Positions 35,110 to 44,154 of a stretch of 64,000 nt of DNA are shown piece after piece. The DNA is taken from positions 248,001 through 312,000 of the forward strand of contig NZ_JAFKFX010000023.1 of the NCBI RefSeq assembly GCF_017308075.1, read 5' to 3'. A model generated the notes under the pieces. The model worked only from the letters and a program-made list of their open reading frames with translations. It was not told the DNA's origin and made no database searches. Both the position numbers and the translations under genes were made by a program. This stretch comes from Allobosea sp. (lineage in GTDB: Bacteria > Pseudomonadota > Alphaproteobacteria > Rhizobiales > Beijerinckiaceae). Each line of letters begins with the position of its first letter. The first letter of the stretch is position 1.

Positions 35110-36075
35110 GTGGCCGTCTATACCGAAGTACCCGATGACGAAATGGCCGCCTTCGTGGCGCGCTATGGCATTGGCGACCTGTTGTCCGCCAAGGGCATCG
35201 CCGAAGGCGTCTCGAATTCCAACTTCCTGCTGCATACCACGCAGGGCTTCTACATCCTGACGCTCTACGAGGAGCGGGTCTGCGCCGACGATCTGCCCTT
35301 CTTCATCGGGCTGATGGAGCATCTGGCGCAGCGCGGCCTTATCTGTCCGCAGCCGCTACGGACCGGCGACGGCGCCGCCGTCGGCCGGCTCGCCGGGCGC
35401 CCGGCCGCGATCGTCACCTTCCTCGACGGTCTCTCCGTCCGCCGGCCCACGGTCGCGCATTGCGGCGAGGTCGGGCGCGGGCTCGCCTTGCTGCACGAGG
35501 CCGGCCGGGATTTTCGCATGCAGCGCGCCAATGTCCTGTCCGTGCCCGGCTGGCGCCCGCTCGCCGAGCAGGCGGGGGCGGAGGCCGACACGGTGCTGCC
35601 CGGGCTGTCGCAACGCATCTTCACCGAGATCGAGGCGCATGAACGGAACTGGCCGCAGGGGCTGCCGAGCGGCATCATCCATGCCGATCTCTTCCCCAAC
35701 AATGTCTTCTTCATCAAGGACCAGCTCTCGGGGCTGATCGACTTCTATTTCGCCTGCACCGACGCCTTCGCCTACGACCTCGCGATCTGCCTGAATTCCT
35801 GGTGCTTCGAGGCCGATGCCTCGTTCAATCTGACCAAGGGCCAGGCTCTGCTAGCCGGCTATGAGAGCGTGCGGCCGCTCGAGACGGCCGAGGTCGAGGC
35901 CCTGCCGGTGCTGTGCCGCGGCTCGGCTCTGCGCTTCCTTCTGACCCGTCTGGTCGACTGGCTGAACGTGCCCGAAGGCGCCTTCGTCAAGCCCCTCGAC
36001 CCGCTCGAATACGATCGCAAGCTCGCCTTCCACCAGCGCGTCACCGATGCGCGCGAATACGGGCTGCGGCGATGA
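35110..36075 (+). CDS. thrB: Homoserine kinase (ThrB, APH-type)
   Basis: 321 residues with an aminoglycoside-phosphotransferase-like fold, the alphaproteobacterial ThrB class rather than the GHMP class. Motifs: [20 protein letters not shown], the catalytic loop [14 protein letters not shown] (residues about 193-206) and [23 protein letters not shown] start. It feeds phosphohomoserine to threonine synthase, whose gene (thrC) is at 49-50.5 kb in this window. Confidence 0.95.
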   Translation: MAVYTEVPDDEMAAFVARYGIGDLLSAKGIAEGVSNSNFLLHTTQGFYILTLYEERVCADDLPFFIGLMEHLAQRGLICPQPLRTGDGAAVGRLAGRPAAIVTFLDGLSVRRPTVAHCGEVGRGLALLHEAGRDFRMQRANVLSVPGWRPLAEQAGAEADTVLPGLSQRIFTEIEAHERNWPQGLPSGIIHADLFPNNVFFIKDQLSGLIDFYFACTDAFAYDLAICLNSWCFEADASFNLTKGQALLAGYESVRPLETAEVEALPVLCRGSALRFLLTRLVDWLNVPEGAFVKPLDPLEYDRKLAFHQRVTDAREYGLRR

Positions 36076-36518
36076 GCGAGGTCGTCGAAGTCTGGACCGA
36101 CGGCGCCTGCTCGGGCAATCCGGGCCCTGGCGGCTGGGGTGCGATCCTCAGCTACAAGGGCAAGGAGCGCGAGCTTTCGGGTGGCGAGGCGCTGACCACC
36201 AACAACCGCATGGAGCTGATGGGCGCGATCTCGGCATTGGAGACGCTGACCCGGCCCTGCACCGTCGCGCTCCACACCGACAGCCAGTATCTTCGCCAGG
36301 GCATCACCGCCTGGATCCATGGCTGGAAGAGGAACGGCTGGAAGACCGCCGACAAGAAGCCGGTCAAGAACGAGGAGCTCTGGAAGCGCCTCGACGCTGC
36401 CCTCAAGCAGCACAAGATCGAATGGAAATGGGTCAAGGGCCATGCCGGCGACGAGATGAACGAGCGCGCCGACGCGCTCGCCCGGGCAGGGATGGCGCCG
36501 TTCAAGCCGGGGCGGTAG
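36072..36518 (+). CDS. rnhA: Ribonuclease HI
   Basis: 148 residues with the full catalytic set D10, E48, D70 and D134 plus H124, numbered as in E. coli RNase HI. Removes RNA from RNA-DNA hybrids. The ATG overlaps the thrB stop (ATGA). Motifs [16 protein letters not shown] and [18 protein letters not shown] are clear. Confidence 0.97.
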   Translation: MSEVVEVWTDGACSGNPGPGGWGAILSYKGKERELSGGEALTTNNRMELMGAISALETLTRPCTVALHTDSQYLRQGITAWIHGWKRNGWKTADKKPVKNEELWKRLDAALKQHKIEWKWVKGHAGDEMNERADALARAGMAPFKPGR

Positions 36519-36665
36519 GCGAGGGCGGAACGCCGAGCCTCGTCGCACGCGACGCGACACCAAGATTCCGAGAAGGCCTCGCACCTGCCGACGCCGCGTA
36601 CGCGCCAGCCGGATGCAGGCTTTCACGCATGTGGTCGCGAGGTTGAGCAGTGTTGGCGCCGCCGC

Positions 36666-38375
36666 TCAGGGCGACGCCTGCGCCTGCCGGGTCGCGCGCA
36701 GGACCTCGCGCGGCAGCACGCCGGTCTGACGCTCGACCATGCGGTGCACGACCGGCGGCTCAGGCCCGATATGCAGGCCCCTGACCCGGTCGCCGATCTC
36801 GGCATCGGCCTGGGTAGCGCGCTGGGCTTGGCGGAGATATTCGACCCAGGTCGGGCTGTCATAGCGCTCGATCCAGAGCTCGGCATCGGTCAGGTCGCGC
36901 AGCAGCGACCAATGGCGGGCACCATCGCGGCGGCGGATGCGCCGACGCTCCTCCATCGCCTTCAGGAACTCGACCACGTCCTCCTGCCGGATTCGCCATT
37001 CGATGGTGACGAAGACCGGGCCGCTGCGCGGTTCGATATCGACCGCGACCGTCGGCTCTCGCCAGCGGCTGAGCGGATCGAGATTGAGCGCCTCGAGCGG
37101 GGGGAGCTGGTAGCGCAGCCCGGCTGCCGCGCCGAGGACGAGTGCGACCGCCGCTGCGGTGAGGCCGCCGGCCGGGCCGGAATGGAGGGTGACCCAGCCC
37201 CAGGCCCAGCTGCCCGCGGCCATGCCGCCGAAGGCCGCCATCTGGTAGAGCGAAAGCGCGCGCCCCACCACCCAGCGCGGCGCCGAGAACTGCACCGTCG
37301 AGTTGAAGGTCGAGAGTGCCAGCACCCAGCAGGCGCCGCCGACTGCGAGCGCCGGCATGGTGAGCCACATGGTCTGGCTCGCGGCCACGACCAGGGCCGC
37401 GGCCGCATAGGCCAGAAAGGTCAGACGCGCCAGGGTCTCGGTGCTGAACCGCCGGCGCAGACGGGCACTGACGAAGGCTCCGCCGACCGCGCCGGCGCCG
37501 AAGGCTCCCAGCAGGATGCCGAATGTCAGCGGACCGCCGCGCACGAGATCCCGTGCGATCAGCGGCATCAGGGCGAGGCCGACGACGCCGCCGAAGCCGA
37601 AGAGGAAGGCCCGCAGGATGACGGCGCGGATATTCGGCGACATCGCGACATAGCGGAGGCCGGCGCTCATCGCGAGCCAAAGCGTCTCGCGCGGTAGCAG
37701 GCGCTCGACGCGCGGCGGCTGCCAGCGGGCCAGCACGACGAGCAGCCCGATATAGCTGAAGGCATTGACGATGAAGGCCGCGACCGCGCCGAAGGCGGCG
37801 ACGATCGCGCCGCCGATCGCCGGGCCGACGCTGCGCGCGATGTTGAAGGCGACGCTGTTCAAGGTCACCGCCGCCGGCACCTCGGGTCGCGGCACCATGT
37901 CGCCGACCGAGGACTGCCAGGCAGGATTGTTGAGCGCGTTGCCGCAACCGAGCAGGAAGGTGAAGGCGAGCAGCAGCCAGGGTGAGAGCAGCCCGAACCA
38001 GGCGAAGACCGCCAGCATGATCGAAACCGCGAGCATGAAGCTCTGCGCCGTCAGCAAGATGCGGCGGCGATCGTAATTGTCCGCGATCGCGCCGGCGGCG
38101 AGCGAGAAGATCATGACCGGCAGCGTCGTCGAAGCCTGGACGAGCGCGACCATGTCCGGCGAATCGGAGAGCGAAGTCATCAGCCAGGCGGCGCCGACCA
38201 TCTGGACGAGGCCGCCGAAGTTCGAGGCGAGGCTTGCGATCCAGACCGCACGGAAGATCGGCTGGCGCAATGGCGCAAAAGCCGAATAGCGCCCGTCATG
38301 GGGCTTCAGGCCTGCGGCGGTGAGGTCGGCTTCGGCGGTCTCGGCCGTGGTCTGCGTGGCGGGCTCTTGCGGCAT
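36666..38375 (-). CDS. MFS transporter with C-terminal cytosolic domain (MFS_3 type)
   Basis: 569 residues. Residues ~28-440 form the MFS part with the loop GAIADNYDRRRILLT; from about residue 450 a soluble domain follows (PVFVTIEWRIRQEDVVEFLKAMEERR ... DGARHWSLLRD), resembling an antibiotic-biosynthesis-monooxygenase-like ferredoxin fold. This fusion is a recognised subset of the enterobactin-exporter-like MFS_3 family. The substrate is unknown. Confidence 0.88.
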   Translation of the reverse strand: MPQEPATQTTAETAEADLTAAGLKPHDGRYSAFAPLRQPIFRAVWIASLASNFGGLVQMVGAAWLMTSLSDSPDMVALVQASTTLPVMIFSLAAGAIADNYDRRRILLTAQSFMLAVSIMLAVFAWFGLLSPWLLLAFTFLLGCGNALNNPAWQSSVGDMVPRPEVPAAVTLNSVAFNIARSVGPAIGGAIVAAFGAVAAFIVNAFSYIGLLVVLARWQPPRVERLLPRETLWLAMSAGLRYVAMSPNIRAVILRAFLFGFGGVVGLALMPLIARDLVRGGPLTFGILLGAFGAGAVGGAFVSARLRRRFSTETLARLTFLAYAAAALVVAASQTMWLTMPALAVGGACWVLALSTFNSTVQFSAPRWVVGRALSLYQMAAFGGMAAGSWAWGWVTLHSGPAGGLTAAAVALVLGAAAGLRYQLPPLEALNLDPLSRWREPTVAVDIEPRSGPVFVTIEWRIRQEDVVEFLKAMEERRRIRRRDGARHWSLLRDLTDAELWIERYDSPTWVEYLRQAQRATQADAEIGDRVRGLHIGPEPPVVHRMVERQTGVLPREVLRATRQAQASP

Positions 38376-38625
38376 ACCACAGTTAGAGCATGCCGGTGGA
38401 CGATGTGAAGCAGGGCTTCGTCATTGTCCGTCGTCAGATGATTTGAGAGCGCTTTCGGTTTTCAGCAGGTTTGGAGGCGCCTCCCGCCGATGGCGCCCCC
38501 CTGTGTTCCAGGCTGGGCGCTATGGGCGGTCGAGCTTCGGCCAGTAGGCGCAAGGTCCACCGGCATGACGCGCTGCGTGCCGTTGAAGCCGCGGGCCAGA
38601 GGCGACACGCCCTGGCCCCGCCCCC

Positions 38626-39648
38626 TCAACGCCAGCCCAGCCCCGGCGCGACATGCTTCAGGATCGCCTCGATGACATGGGCGTTGTAGTCGACGCCGAG
38701 CTGGTTCGGCACCGTCAGCAGGAGCGTGTCGGCCTCGGCGATCGCCTCGTCCTTCTTCAGTTCCTCGATCAGCCTGTCCGGCTCGGCCGCGTAGCCGCGG
38801 CCGAAAATGGCGCGCGTGCTGTCGTCGATATAGCCGATCGAGTCGCTGCCCTGGCCGTCGCGGCCGAAATAGGCGCGGTCGCGATCGTCGACCAGGGCGA
38901 AGATGCTGCGGCTGACCGAGACGCGGGGCTCGTGCTGATGGCCGGCCTCCTTCCAGGCCTGCCGGTAGCCGCGGATCTGCTTCGCCTGCTGGATGTGGAA
39001 GGGTTCGCCGCTCTCATCGGTCTTCAGCGTCGAGCTCTGCAGGTGCATGCCGACCTGCGCCGCCCAGACGGCGGTGGCATCCGAGGCCGCGCCCCACCAG
39101 ATGCGCTCGCGCAGACCCTCGGAATGCGGCTCAAGCCGCAGCAGGCCGGGCGGGTTGGGGAACATCGGGCGCGGATTGGGACGCGCGAAGCCTTCGCCGC
39201 GCAAGACGTCGAGGAAGACCTCGGCATGCCGGCGCGCCATGTCGGCATCGCTCTGTCCCTCGGCTGGCTGGTAGCCGAAATGGCGCCAGCCATCGATGAC
39301 CTGTTCGGGAGAGCCGCGGCTGATGCCGAGCTGTAGGCGGCCGCCTGAGATCAAATCGGCGGCGCCGGCGTCCTCCGCCATGTAGAGCGGGTTCTCATAG
39401 CGCATGTCGATGACGGCCGTGCCGATCTCGATGCGGCTGGTCCTGGCACCGATCGCGGCCAGCAACGGGAAGGGCGAAGCGAGCTGGCGGGCGAAGTGAT
39501 GCACCCTGAAATAGGCGCCGTCGGCGCCCAGTTCCTCGGCCGCGACGGCGAGTTCGATCGACTGCAGCAGCGTGTCGCCGGCCGAGCGGGTCTGCGATTG
39601 CGACGAGGGGGACCAGTGCCCGAAGGAAAGGAAGCCGATCTTCTTCAT
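38626..39648 (-). CDS. LLM class flavin-dependent oxidoreductase
   Basis: 340 residues from the ATG opening KKIGFLSFGHW. Bacterial-luciferase-like TIM barrel: LAVAAEELGADGAYFRVHHF, IGTAVIDMRYENPLYMAEDAGAADLISGGRLQLGISRG, typical of F420- or FMN-using monooxygenases. The substrate is not predictable. It lies 294 bp downstream of the marR gene on the same strand; regulation by MarR is not indicated. Confidence 0.88.
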   Translation of the reverse strand: MKKIGFLSFGHWSPSSQSQTRSAGDTLLQSIELAVAAEELGADGAYFRVHHFARQLASPFPLLAAIGARTSRIEIGTAVIDMRYENPLYMAEDAGAADLISGGRLQLGISRGSPEQVIDGWRHFGYQPAEGQSDADMARRHAEVFLDVLRGEGFARPNPRPMFPNPPGLLRLEPHSEGLRERIWWGAASDATAVWAAQVGMHLQSSTLKTDESGEPFHIQQAKQIRGYRQAWKEAGHQHEPRVSVSRSIFALVDDRDRAYFGRDGQGSDSIGYIDDSTRAIFGRGYAAEPDRLIEELKKDEAIAEADTLLLTVPNQLGVDYNAHVIEAILKHVAPGLGWR

Positions 39649-39942
39649 GATGCAGCGCCTGTGAATGACCGCGAGCGCGGAGCCGTTCCGCGAAAAGGAA
39701 AACGCCCGGCCGGCCGGCGCCGTCGGGCGTGCTTGTCCCTCATATAGGCGCGTTCCGCAGCCTCGCTTTGGCGTTCGCGCATTGACGCCAATGTACCGAT
39801 GCAATCTCGGCGGCACCGGCGCAGCGGGCCAGCAGCCGGGATTCGTTTCTCGGGGCAACCCGGTGCTTGCGCCAGGAGATGGGGTCTTGCCCCGCGCTGC
39901 CGGGCGCACCGGTCTCGCAAGCGGGTTCGCGCTCTGTCGTGC

Positions 39943-40419
39943 TCAGGCGCGCTCCTGGGCATCATTCTCGTGTTCGAGCTTGTCGCGCAGCGCTGCCATG
40001 ACGCGGTGCGCGGCTTCGAGGTCGGCTTCCGAAAGACCCTGCGCCAGCCTGTCTGCCTTCGGATTGTAACTTTCCACGGCAGCGTCGTAGGCCTGCTGCC
40101 CCTGCTCCGTGAGCAGGACGAGCTGGGCGCGCCGGTGATGCGGGTTCGGCGCGAAGGCAACCAGCCCTTCGCCGTGCAGGTCGTTGACGATGCGCTGGAC
40201 GTTCTGGCGGTTGGCGCCGAGGTCGCGGGCGAGCCACGATACCGGCTGCGGCCGCCCCGCGGCGACGATCGCGCCGAGGATCTGCCAGCGCGCGCTGGTC
40301 AGGCCGAACGGCGCCACGAGCTTGTCGCCCCAGCTCAGCGTCAGGTTGTTCACCCGGAACAGGAGCAGGATGAGGCCGGTCAAGGTGTCTCGGGCGTGCG
40401 GGTTCGATGTCTCGCTCAT
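39943..40419 (-). CDS. MarR family transcriptional regulator
   Basis: 158 residues with the MarR winged helix: TSARWQILGAIVAAGRPQPVSWLARDLGANRQNVQRIVNDLHGEGLV and wing HHRRAQLVLLT. It is divergent from a small membrane protein gene. Two TGACAnCA-type operators in the shared 97-bp gap, one a perfect 22-bp palindrome, make mutual control very likely. The signal molecule is unknown. Confidence 0.92.
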   Translation of the reverse strand: MSETSNPHARDTLTGLILLLFRVNNLTLSWGDKLVAPFGLTSARWQILGAIVAAGRPQPVSWLARDLGANRQNVQRIVNDLHGEGLVAFAPNPHHRRAQLVLLTEQGQQAYDAAVESYNPKADRLAQGLSEADLEAAHRVMAALRDKLEHENDAQERA

Positions 40420-40436
40420 AAGGCATCTTAAAAACG

Positions 40437-40458
40437 ATTTGACATCATGATGTCAAAT
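40437..40458. promoter_or_regulatory. MarR operator O1
   Basis: Perfect palindrome of two 11-bp arms ATTTGACATCA and TGATGTCAAAT. It begins 18 bp before the marR start and contains a TTGACA -35 hexamer on each strand; for the plus strand, CATAAG 16 bp downstream would be the -10 element. Bound protein would block both promoters. Confidence 0.75.
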
Positions 40459-40479
40459 GACATAAGTGTCTCCGGGTCA

Positions 40480-40501
40480 AATTGACAACATAATGTCATT
40501 T
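40480..40501. promoter_or_regulatory. MarR operator O2
   Basis: Imperfect palindrome with arms AATTGACAACA and TAATGTCATTT, matching O1 in the TTGACA/TGTCA core. Its centre is 43 bp (about four helical turns) from the O1 centre. It ends 15 bp before the membrane protein ATG, and a further TGATGTCA half-site reaches that start codon at 40510-40517. Confidence 0.65.
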
Positions 40502-40516
40502 AGAGGTAATGATGTC

Positions 40517-40963
40517 ATGATCAAAGCCGTCCATCCCGTCGCAGGCATGGTCGCGCTGCTCACGATCGCGAGCTTCTGGCTCTCGACGGCGCTGGCCGAG
40601 CTGTTCGCTTCCGAAGCGACCGTGGTCGCGATCAAGAGCACGATCCCATGGGGTTTCCTGCTCCTCGTGCCGATGCTGGCCGCAGCCGGTGGAACGGGCT
40701 TCGCATTGGCAAAAGGCCGGCGCGCCGGGCTGGCCGGAGCCAAGGCCAGGCGCATGCCGATCATCGCGGCGAACGGCATCCTGGTCCTCATTCCGGCGGC
40801 GCTGTTCCTTGCGGACAAGGCTGGTCATGCCGAGTTCGACAGCGTCTTCTATGGCGTTCAGGCGCTGGAACTGGTTGCCGGTGCGGTCAATATCACGCTG
40901 CTCGGGCTGAACATGCGTGATGGTCTGAAGATGAGGGGCCGGCTGAGACGCCGCCCCGCCTGA
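40517..40963 (+). CDS. Four-helix membrane protein under MarR control
   Basis: 148 residues, almost all membrane: four hydrophobic helices (AGMVALLTIASFWLSTALAE, WGFLLLVPMLAAAGGTGFAL, IIAANGILVLIPAALFL, and the last near VQALELVAGAVNITLLGL). Start by AGAGG 9 bp upstream of the ATG. I do not recognise a named family. Position opposite marR, with two operators in between, suggests it is the regulator's main target, perhaps a stress or small-molecule permease. Confidence 0.78.
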   Translation: MIKAVHPVAGMVALLTIASFWLSTALAELFASEATVVAIKSTIPWGFLLLVPMLAAAGGTGFALAKGRRAGLAGAKARRMPIIAANGILVLIPAALFLADKAGHAEFDSVFYGVQALELVAGAVNITLLGLNMRDGLKMRGRLRRRPA

Positions 40964-41038
40964 TCGTCGTGCTTCCCTTCAGGAAGAACTGCGCCGGGCC
41001 GATCGCGGAGCCATCGGCCGGAACGCCCGGCGCCCGGC

Positions 41039-41500
41039 TCAGCCCAGCGGCTGCCGGTAGACGACGAAGCCCGATTTCTGCGCGACCTTGTCGTAGAGTT
41101 CCTGCGCCTGCAGGTTGCTCTCATGCGTCTGCCAGTAGACGCGGAAACAGCCCTTGTCCTCGGCCATCTGCCTGACAGCCTCGATCAGCTTGCGACCGAC
41201 GCCGCCGCCGCGCGCCTCCTCGCTGGTGAACAGGTCCTGCAGATAGCAGATTTCCTTCGGGCTCCAGGTGGTGCGGTGCAGCACATAATTGACGATGCCG
41301 ACCGCCCGGCCGTCGCGTTCGGCGATGAAGCCGCCCATCGGCTCGGCTCCTCCGGTCAGGCGAGCGAAGGTGGTGTCTGATGTCTCCGGGGCGAGCGAAG
41401 CCTTGTAGAAGGTCAGGTAGCCCTGCCAGAGCGGCTCCCAGGCGGTGCGGTCGCCTGCTGCGAGCGGGCGGATGGTGATCTCGGACAAGGGCTCCTCCAT
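41039..41500 (-). CDS. GNAT family N-acetyltransferase
   Basis: 153 residues. Acetyl-CoA loop in LQDLFTSEEARGGGVGRKLIEAV (residues about 86-108), followed by RVYWQTHESNLQAQELYDKVAQKSGFVVY, typical of GNATs acting on amino compounds or peptide N-termini. No closer substrate can be given. Confidence 0.9.
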   Translation of the reverse strand: MEEPLSEITIRPLAAGDRTAWEPLWQGYLTFYKASLAPETSDTTFARLTGGAEPMGGFIAERDGRAVGIVNYVLHRTTWSPKEICYLQDLFTSEEARGGGVGRKLIEAVRQMAEDKGCFRVYWQTHESNLQAQELYDKVAQKSGFVVYRQPLG

Positions 41501-41591
41501 GAATGGGCGGGAGGCTAGCGCGAGCCGGGCGCGTCTGTCTCATGACAAGCGCAGATCGGACCGATCGGATTCCCTGCTGAAATATCGCAGG

Positions 41592-41700
41592 CGTCATGCT
41601 CGGGCTTGATCCGGGCATCCCAGGCTGGAGAAGGCGCCAGCAGGCGCCTTCTCGTCGCGAGGTTCTCGGGTCGACGCTACGCGTCGCCCGAGCAATGACG
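41592..41700. repeat. Composite palindromic repeat, family C
   Basis: Outer arms CGTCATGCTCGGG and CCCGAGCAATGACG; inner perfect 11-bp hairpin GAGAAGGCGCC-AGCA-GGCGCCTTCTC at 41628-41653. It fills part of the gap after the peroxiredoxin stop and may act as terminator for that gene. Confidence 0.7.
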
Positions 41701-41708
41701 GCCTCGCC

Positions 41709-42194
41709 TCAGAGCTGGGCGAGCAGGGCCTCGGCGCCGGAGGCTTCGGCCTTGCCGGGGGCGTCCTCGACATTGAGCGCCGTGACCACGCCGTCCTCGA
41801 CGACCATCGAATAGCGCTGCGAACGCGTGCCGAGGCCGAAGCCCGAGCCGTCCATCGACAGGCCGATCGCCTTGGCGAAATCGGCGTTGCCGTCGGAGAG
41901 GAAGCCGATCACGCCGGCGCCGCCGGTGGCCTTCGACCAGGCGTCCATCACGAAGACGTCGTTGACGCCGGTGACGAAGATTTCCTCGATGCCCTTGGCC
42001 TTGATCTCGTCGGCCTTGGCGAGGAAGCCGGGCAGATGGTTCTTGTGGCAGGTCGGCGTGAAGGCGCCGGGCACGGCGAACAGCACGACCTTGCGGCCCT
42101 TGAACAGCTCTTCTGTCGTCTTCGCGGCCGGGCCTTCGGCCGTCATCACCCGAAACGTCGCCTGCGGAAGCTTGTCACCGACCTTGATCGCCAT
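41709..42194 (-). CDS. Peroxiredoxin, Prx5 group
   Basis: 161 residues from the ATG opening AIKVGDKLP; an in-frame ATG 15 bp upstream (with GGAG) is also possible. Peroxidatic Cys49 lies in VPGAFTPTCHKNHLPGF; the rest (VTGVNDVFVMDAW, FAKAIGLSMDGSGFGLGTRSQRY) is the Prx5/TSA-like group reducing peroxides with glutathione or thioredoxin. Two palindromes stand between it and the upstream DsbD-domain gene. Confidence 0.95.
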   Translation of the reverse strand: MAIKVGDKLPQATFRVMTAEGPAAKTTEELFKGRKVVLFAVPGAFTPTCHKNHLPGFLAKADEIKAKGIEEIFVTGVNDVFVMDAWSKATGGAGVIGFLSDGNADFAKAIGLSMDGSGFGLGTRSQRYSMVVEDGVVTALNVEDAPGKAEASGAEALLAQL

Positions 42195-42220
42195 CGTGCC
42201 GTTCTCCATCCTCGCGCTCT

Positions 42221-42262
42221 CCGTTCGGCCGGGCATGGCCGAACGACCAGAATTCGCGCTAG
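42221..42262. repeat. Intergenic palindrome, family F, copy 2
   Basis: Perfect 9-bp arms CGTTCGGCC and GGCCGAACG with a 6-base loop GGGCAT, followed by AGAATTCGCGCTAG. Matches the 30621-30662 copy in arm pattern and in the TTCGCGC tail. It lies 27 bp before the peroxiredoxin ATG on the minus strand. Confidence 0.6.
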
Positions 42263-42275
42263 CTCACTATTGGTG

Positions 42276-42324
42276 GAGCATGTCCGCATCACGAAAGTGG
42301 CGCCCACTCTCGCGGAACATGCTC
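42276..42324. repeat. Intergenic palindrome, family E variant
   Basis: Arms GAGCATGTCCGC and GCGGAACATGCTC with inner AAAGTGG/CCCACT complementarity. Related in layout to the common rhizobial GAGCATG...CCGAAAAGTGG palindrome, and a relative of the copy at 2276-2324. It lies just after the stop of the DsbD-domain gene. Confidence 0.6.
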
Positions 42325-42352
42325 GCGGCCGATGGCCGCCCCGCTGGCAGGG

Positions 42353-43264
42353 TTACGGCTTGCCGGCGCCGATGTCGAGTTCCAGCCGCGTCTCGACTGC
42401 GGCCGGCTTGCCGCTCAGCGTCACGATGAAGGGGGTTAGGCCGCTGGCGCCCTTCGGGCGGTCGACGATCTTGAGTTTCGCAGCGATGCTGCCGTCGGGC
42501 AGGGGCGTGAACTGCGGTCGGCCGAAGGACCATTGCCCGGCCCCCTCGACGAAGACGTCCTCGATCACGCCGCCTTCCGGTGCCTTGAGGATGAGCTTGA
42601 GCGCAGGCTCGCTTTCCTTCTCCCCGCGCGTGACTTCGAGGATCGAGAGGCGGTCGCGTGCGGGTCCGAGCTTGACCGGCTGCGGAATGCGCGCCTCGAA
42701 TTCCTCGAGCCTCGGCGACGTCACCGAGGTGACGCCGGGTTCGAGCCAGAGCCGCGCCTCGCCTTTGGCGGGCACACAGATCTTGTCGCAGACGGCATAG
42801 TCGAGCTTCAGCGCCACGGTCACCGGCCGTGTCGGGTCGATCGGCTGGACCGAAACCGGCACGACGATCTCGCTGACATAGCCGATGCCGGAGCCGTTCG
42901 CTTCCTCGAAACGTTCGGGGGCCGGCCAGCGCACGTCGAGCCCGCCGACATTCGCCGAGCCGCTCCAGTCGAAGACCGGCGGAACGCCGGAGTCGCCGGG
43001 GCTGCGCCAATAGGTCTTGTAGCCGGGCATCATCACGATCTCGACGCCGACACGCTGCTTGCCCGAAGCGGCGGTCGCGCCGGCGATCAGGCGCATCGAG
43101 GAATGGGTGCTTTTCGACCAGGGCGAGACAGCCGCCTCCTGCGCCCAGGCCGCGGTGCCGAGCGTCAGAAGGGTCAGGGTGAGGGCGACGAGGCGTTTCA
43201 CCACGGCAGATTTAGGCGATCCCGAAGAGAATGGCGAGAAACACGCGGTCGCGACCTCAAACAT
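42353..43264 (-). CDS. Exported DsbD N-terminal-domain protein
   Basis: 303 residues from the ATG with AGGA upstream; tandem GTG codons at 43201-43204 are alternatives. Signal peptide core LVALTLTLLTLGTAAWAQ. The rest matches the DsbD alpha-type domain: MMPGYKTYWRSPGDSG, IGYVSEIVVPVSVQPIDPTR, and YAVCDKICVPAKGEA with two Cys six residues apart. It lacks the membrane and thioredoxin-like parts of DsbD, so it is a stand-alone periplasmic redox acceptor. The partner is not in the window. Confidence 0.87.
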   Translation of the reverse strand: MFEVATACFSPFSSGSPKSAVVKRLVALTLTLLTLGTAAWAQEAAVSPWSKSTHSSMRLIAGATAASGKQRVGVEIVMMPGYKTYWRSPGDSGVPPVFDWSGSANVGGLDVRWPAPERFEEANGSGIGYVSEIVVPVSVQPIDPTRPVTVALKLDYAVCDKICVPAKGEARLWLEPGVTSVTSPRLEEFEARIPQPVKLGPARDRLSILEVTRGEKESEPALKLILKAPEGGVIEDVFVEGAGQWSFGRPQFTPLPDGSIAAKLKIVDRPKGASGLTPFIVTLSGKPAAVETRLELDIGAGKP

Positions 43265-43366
43265 TTGCGTTACGATCCTCGCAGGCGAATGCGGCACAAC
43301 CGGGTCGCGACGATTTGGTTGCGCTACCCCGTTCCCACCCGGCTCGCAAAGGCTTAGCATGGCGCC

Positions 43367-43978
43367 ATGAAGATCGGTTCGAACCAGCGCGTCAGCGGTC
43401 GCAGCTATCTCGACGGGCAGTGCCTGATCGCGATGCCGGGCATGAACGATGCGCGCTTCGCCCGCACGGTCGTCTATCTCTGTGCTCATTCCGAGGACGG
43501 GGCGATGGGCATCATCGTCAACAAGCGGGCTGCCGATACGCGTTTCCCCGAACTGCTGGTCCAGCTCGACGTGATCCCGCCCGACCAGGCGATCCTCCTG
43601 CCGAGCCAGGTCGAGCGCGTTCAGGTGCTGCGTGGCGGCCCGGTCGAAACCAAGCGCGGCTTCGTGCTGCACAGCGCCGACTTCTTCCTGGAATCGGCGA
43701 CCTTGCCGATCGATGACGGCATCTGCCTCACCGCGACGCTCGACATCCTGCGCGCCATGGCGCTCGGCAGCGGCCCGGAGAATGCGGTGCTGGCGCTCGG
43801 CTATGCCGGCTGGGGCGCCGGCCAGCTCGAGGCCGAGATCCAGTCCAATGGCTGGCTGCACTGCGAGGCCGATTTCGACCTGCTCTTCGACGACGGGCTC
43901 GACACCAAATACGAGCGGGCGCTGAGCAAGCTCGGCATCGATCCGGCCTTCCTCTCGAACCAGGCCGGCCACGCCTGA
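43367..43978 (+). CDS. yqgE: YqgE/AlgH family protein
   Basis: 203 residues covering the YqgE family: [40 protein letters not shown] at the N-terminus, [14 protein letters not shown], and [17 protein letters not shown]. The function of this widespread family is not settled; a role in transcription control has been proposed. Divergent from the DsbD-domain gene. Confidence 0.95.
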   Translation: MKIGSNQRVSGRSYLDGQCLIAMPGMNDARFARTVVYLCAHSEDGAMGIIVNKRAADTRFPELLVQLDVIPPDQAILLPSQVERVQVLRGGPVETKRGFVLHSADFFLESATLPIDDGICLTATLDILRAMALGSGPENAVLALGYAGWGAGQLEAEIQSNGWLHCEADFDLLFDDGLDTKYERALSKLGIDPAFLSNQAGHA

Positions 43979-43990
43979 GCGGGCGAAGCG

Positions 43991-44139
43991 CGTCGTCTTT
44001 CCGGGGCAGGCCGACAGGCCTGAGCCCGGAACCCATGAACACCGTGATTGCGAGGAATACTGGCGGCTCCCGGCGCGGCATCAGGCAGCGTCGTGGTCGT
44101 GAGTTCCGGGCTCGCTGCTTCTTAGCGCCCCGGAATGAC
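43991..44139. repeat. Composite palindromic repeat, family B, copy 1
   Basis: Outer part CCGGGGC...GCCCGGAACCCATGA and closing GAGTTCCGGGCTCGC...GCGCCCCGGAATGAC, framing a GTGATTGCGAGGA piece like family A. A second copy is at 60669-60809. It fills the convergent gap between yqgE and the GGDEF/EAL gene. Confidence 0.75.
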
Positions 44140-44154
44140 CTTAAATGCGGGTAG

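Noticed and set aside
38376-38625. Possible gene between the MFS and luciferase-like genes
   Set aside because: The frames are short, without a ribosome site, and show no family features; I see no supported feature in this 250 bp.
39768-39791. Inverted repeat TTGGCGT-N10-ACGCCAA upstream of the luciferase-like gene
   Set aside because: Only 7-bp arms, 120 bp from the start and no linked regulator; could be chance.
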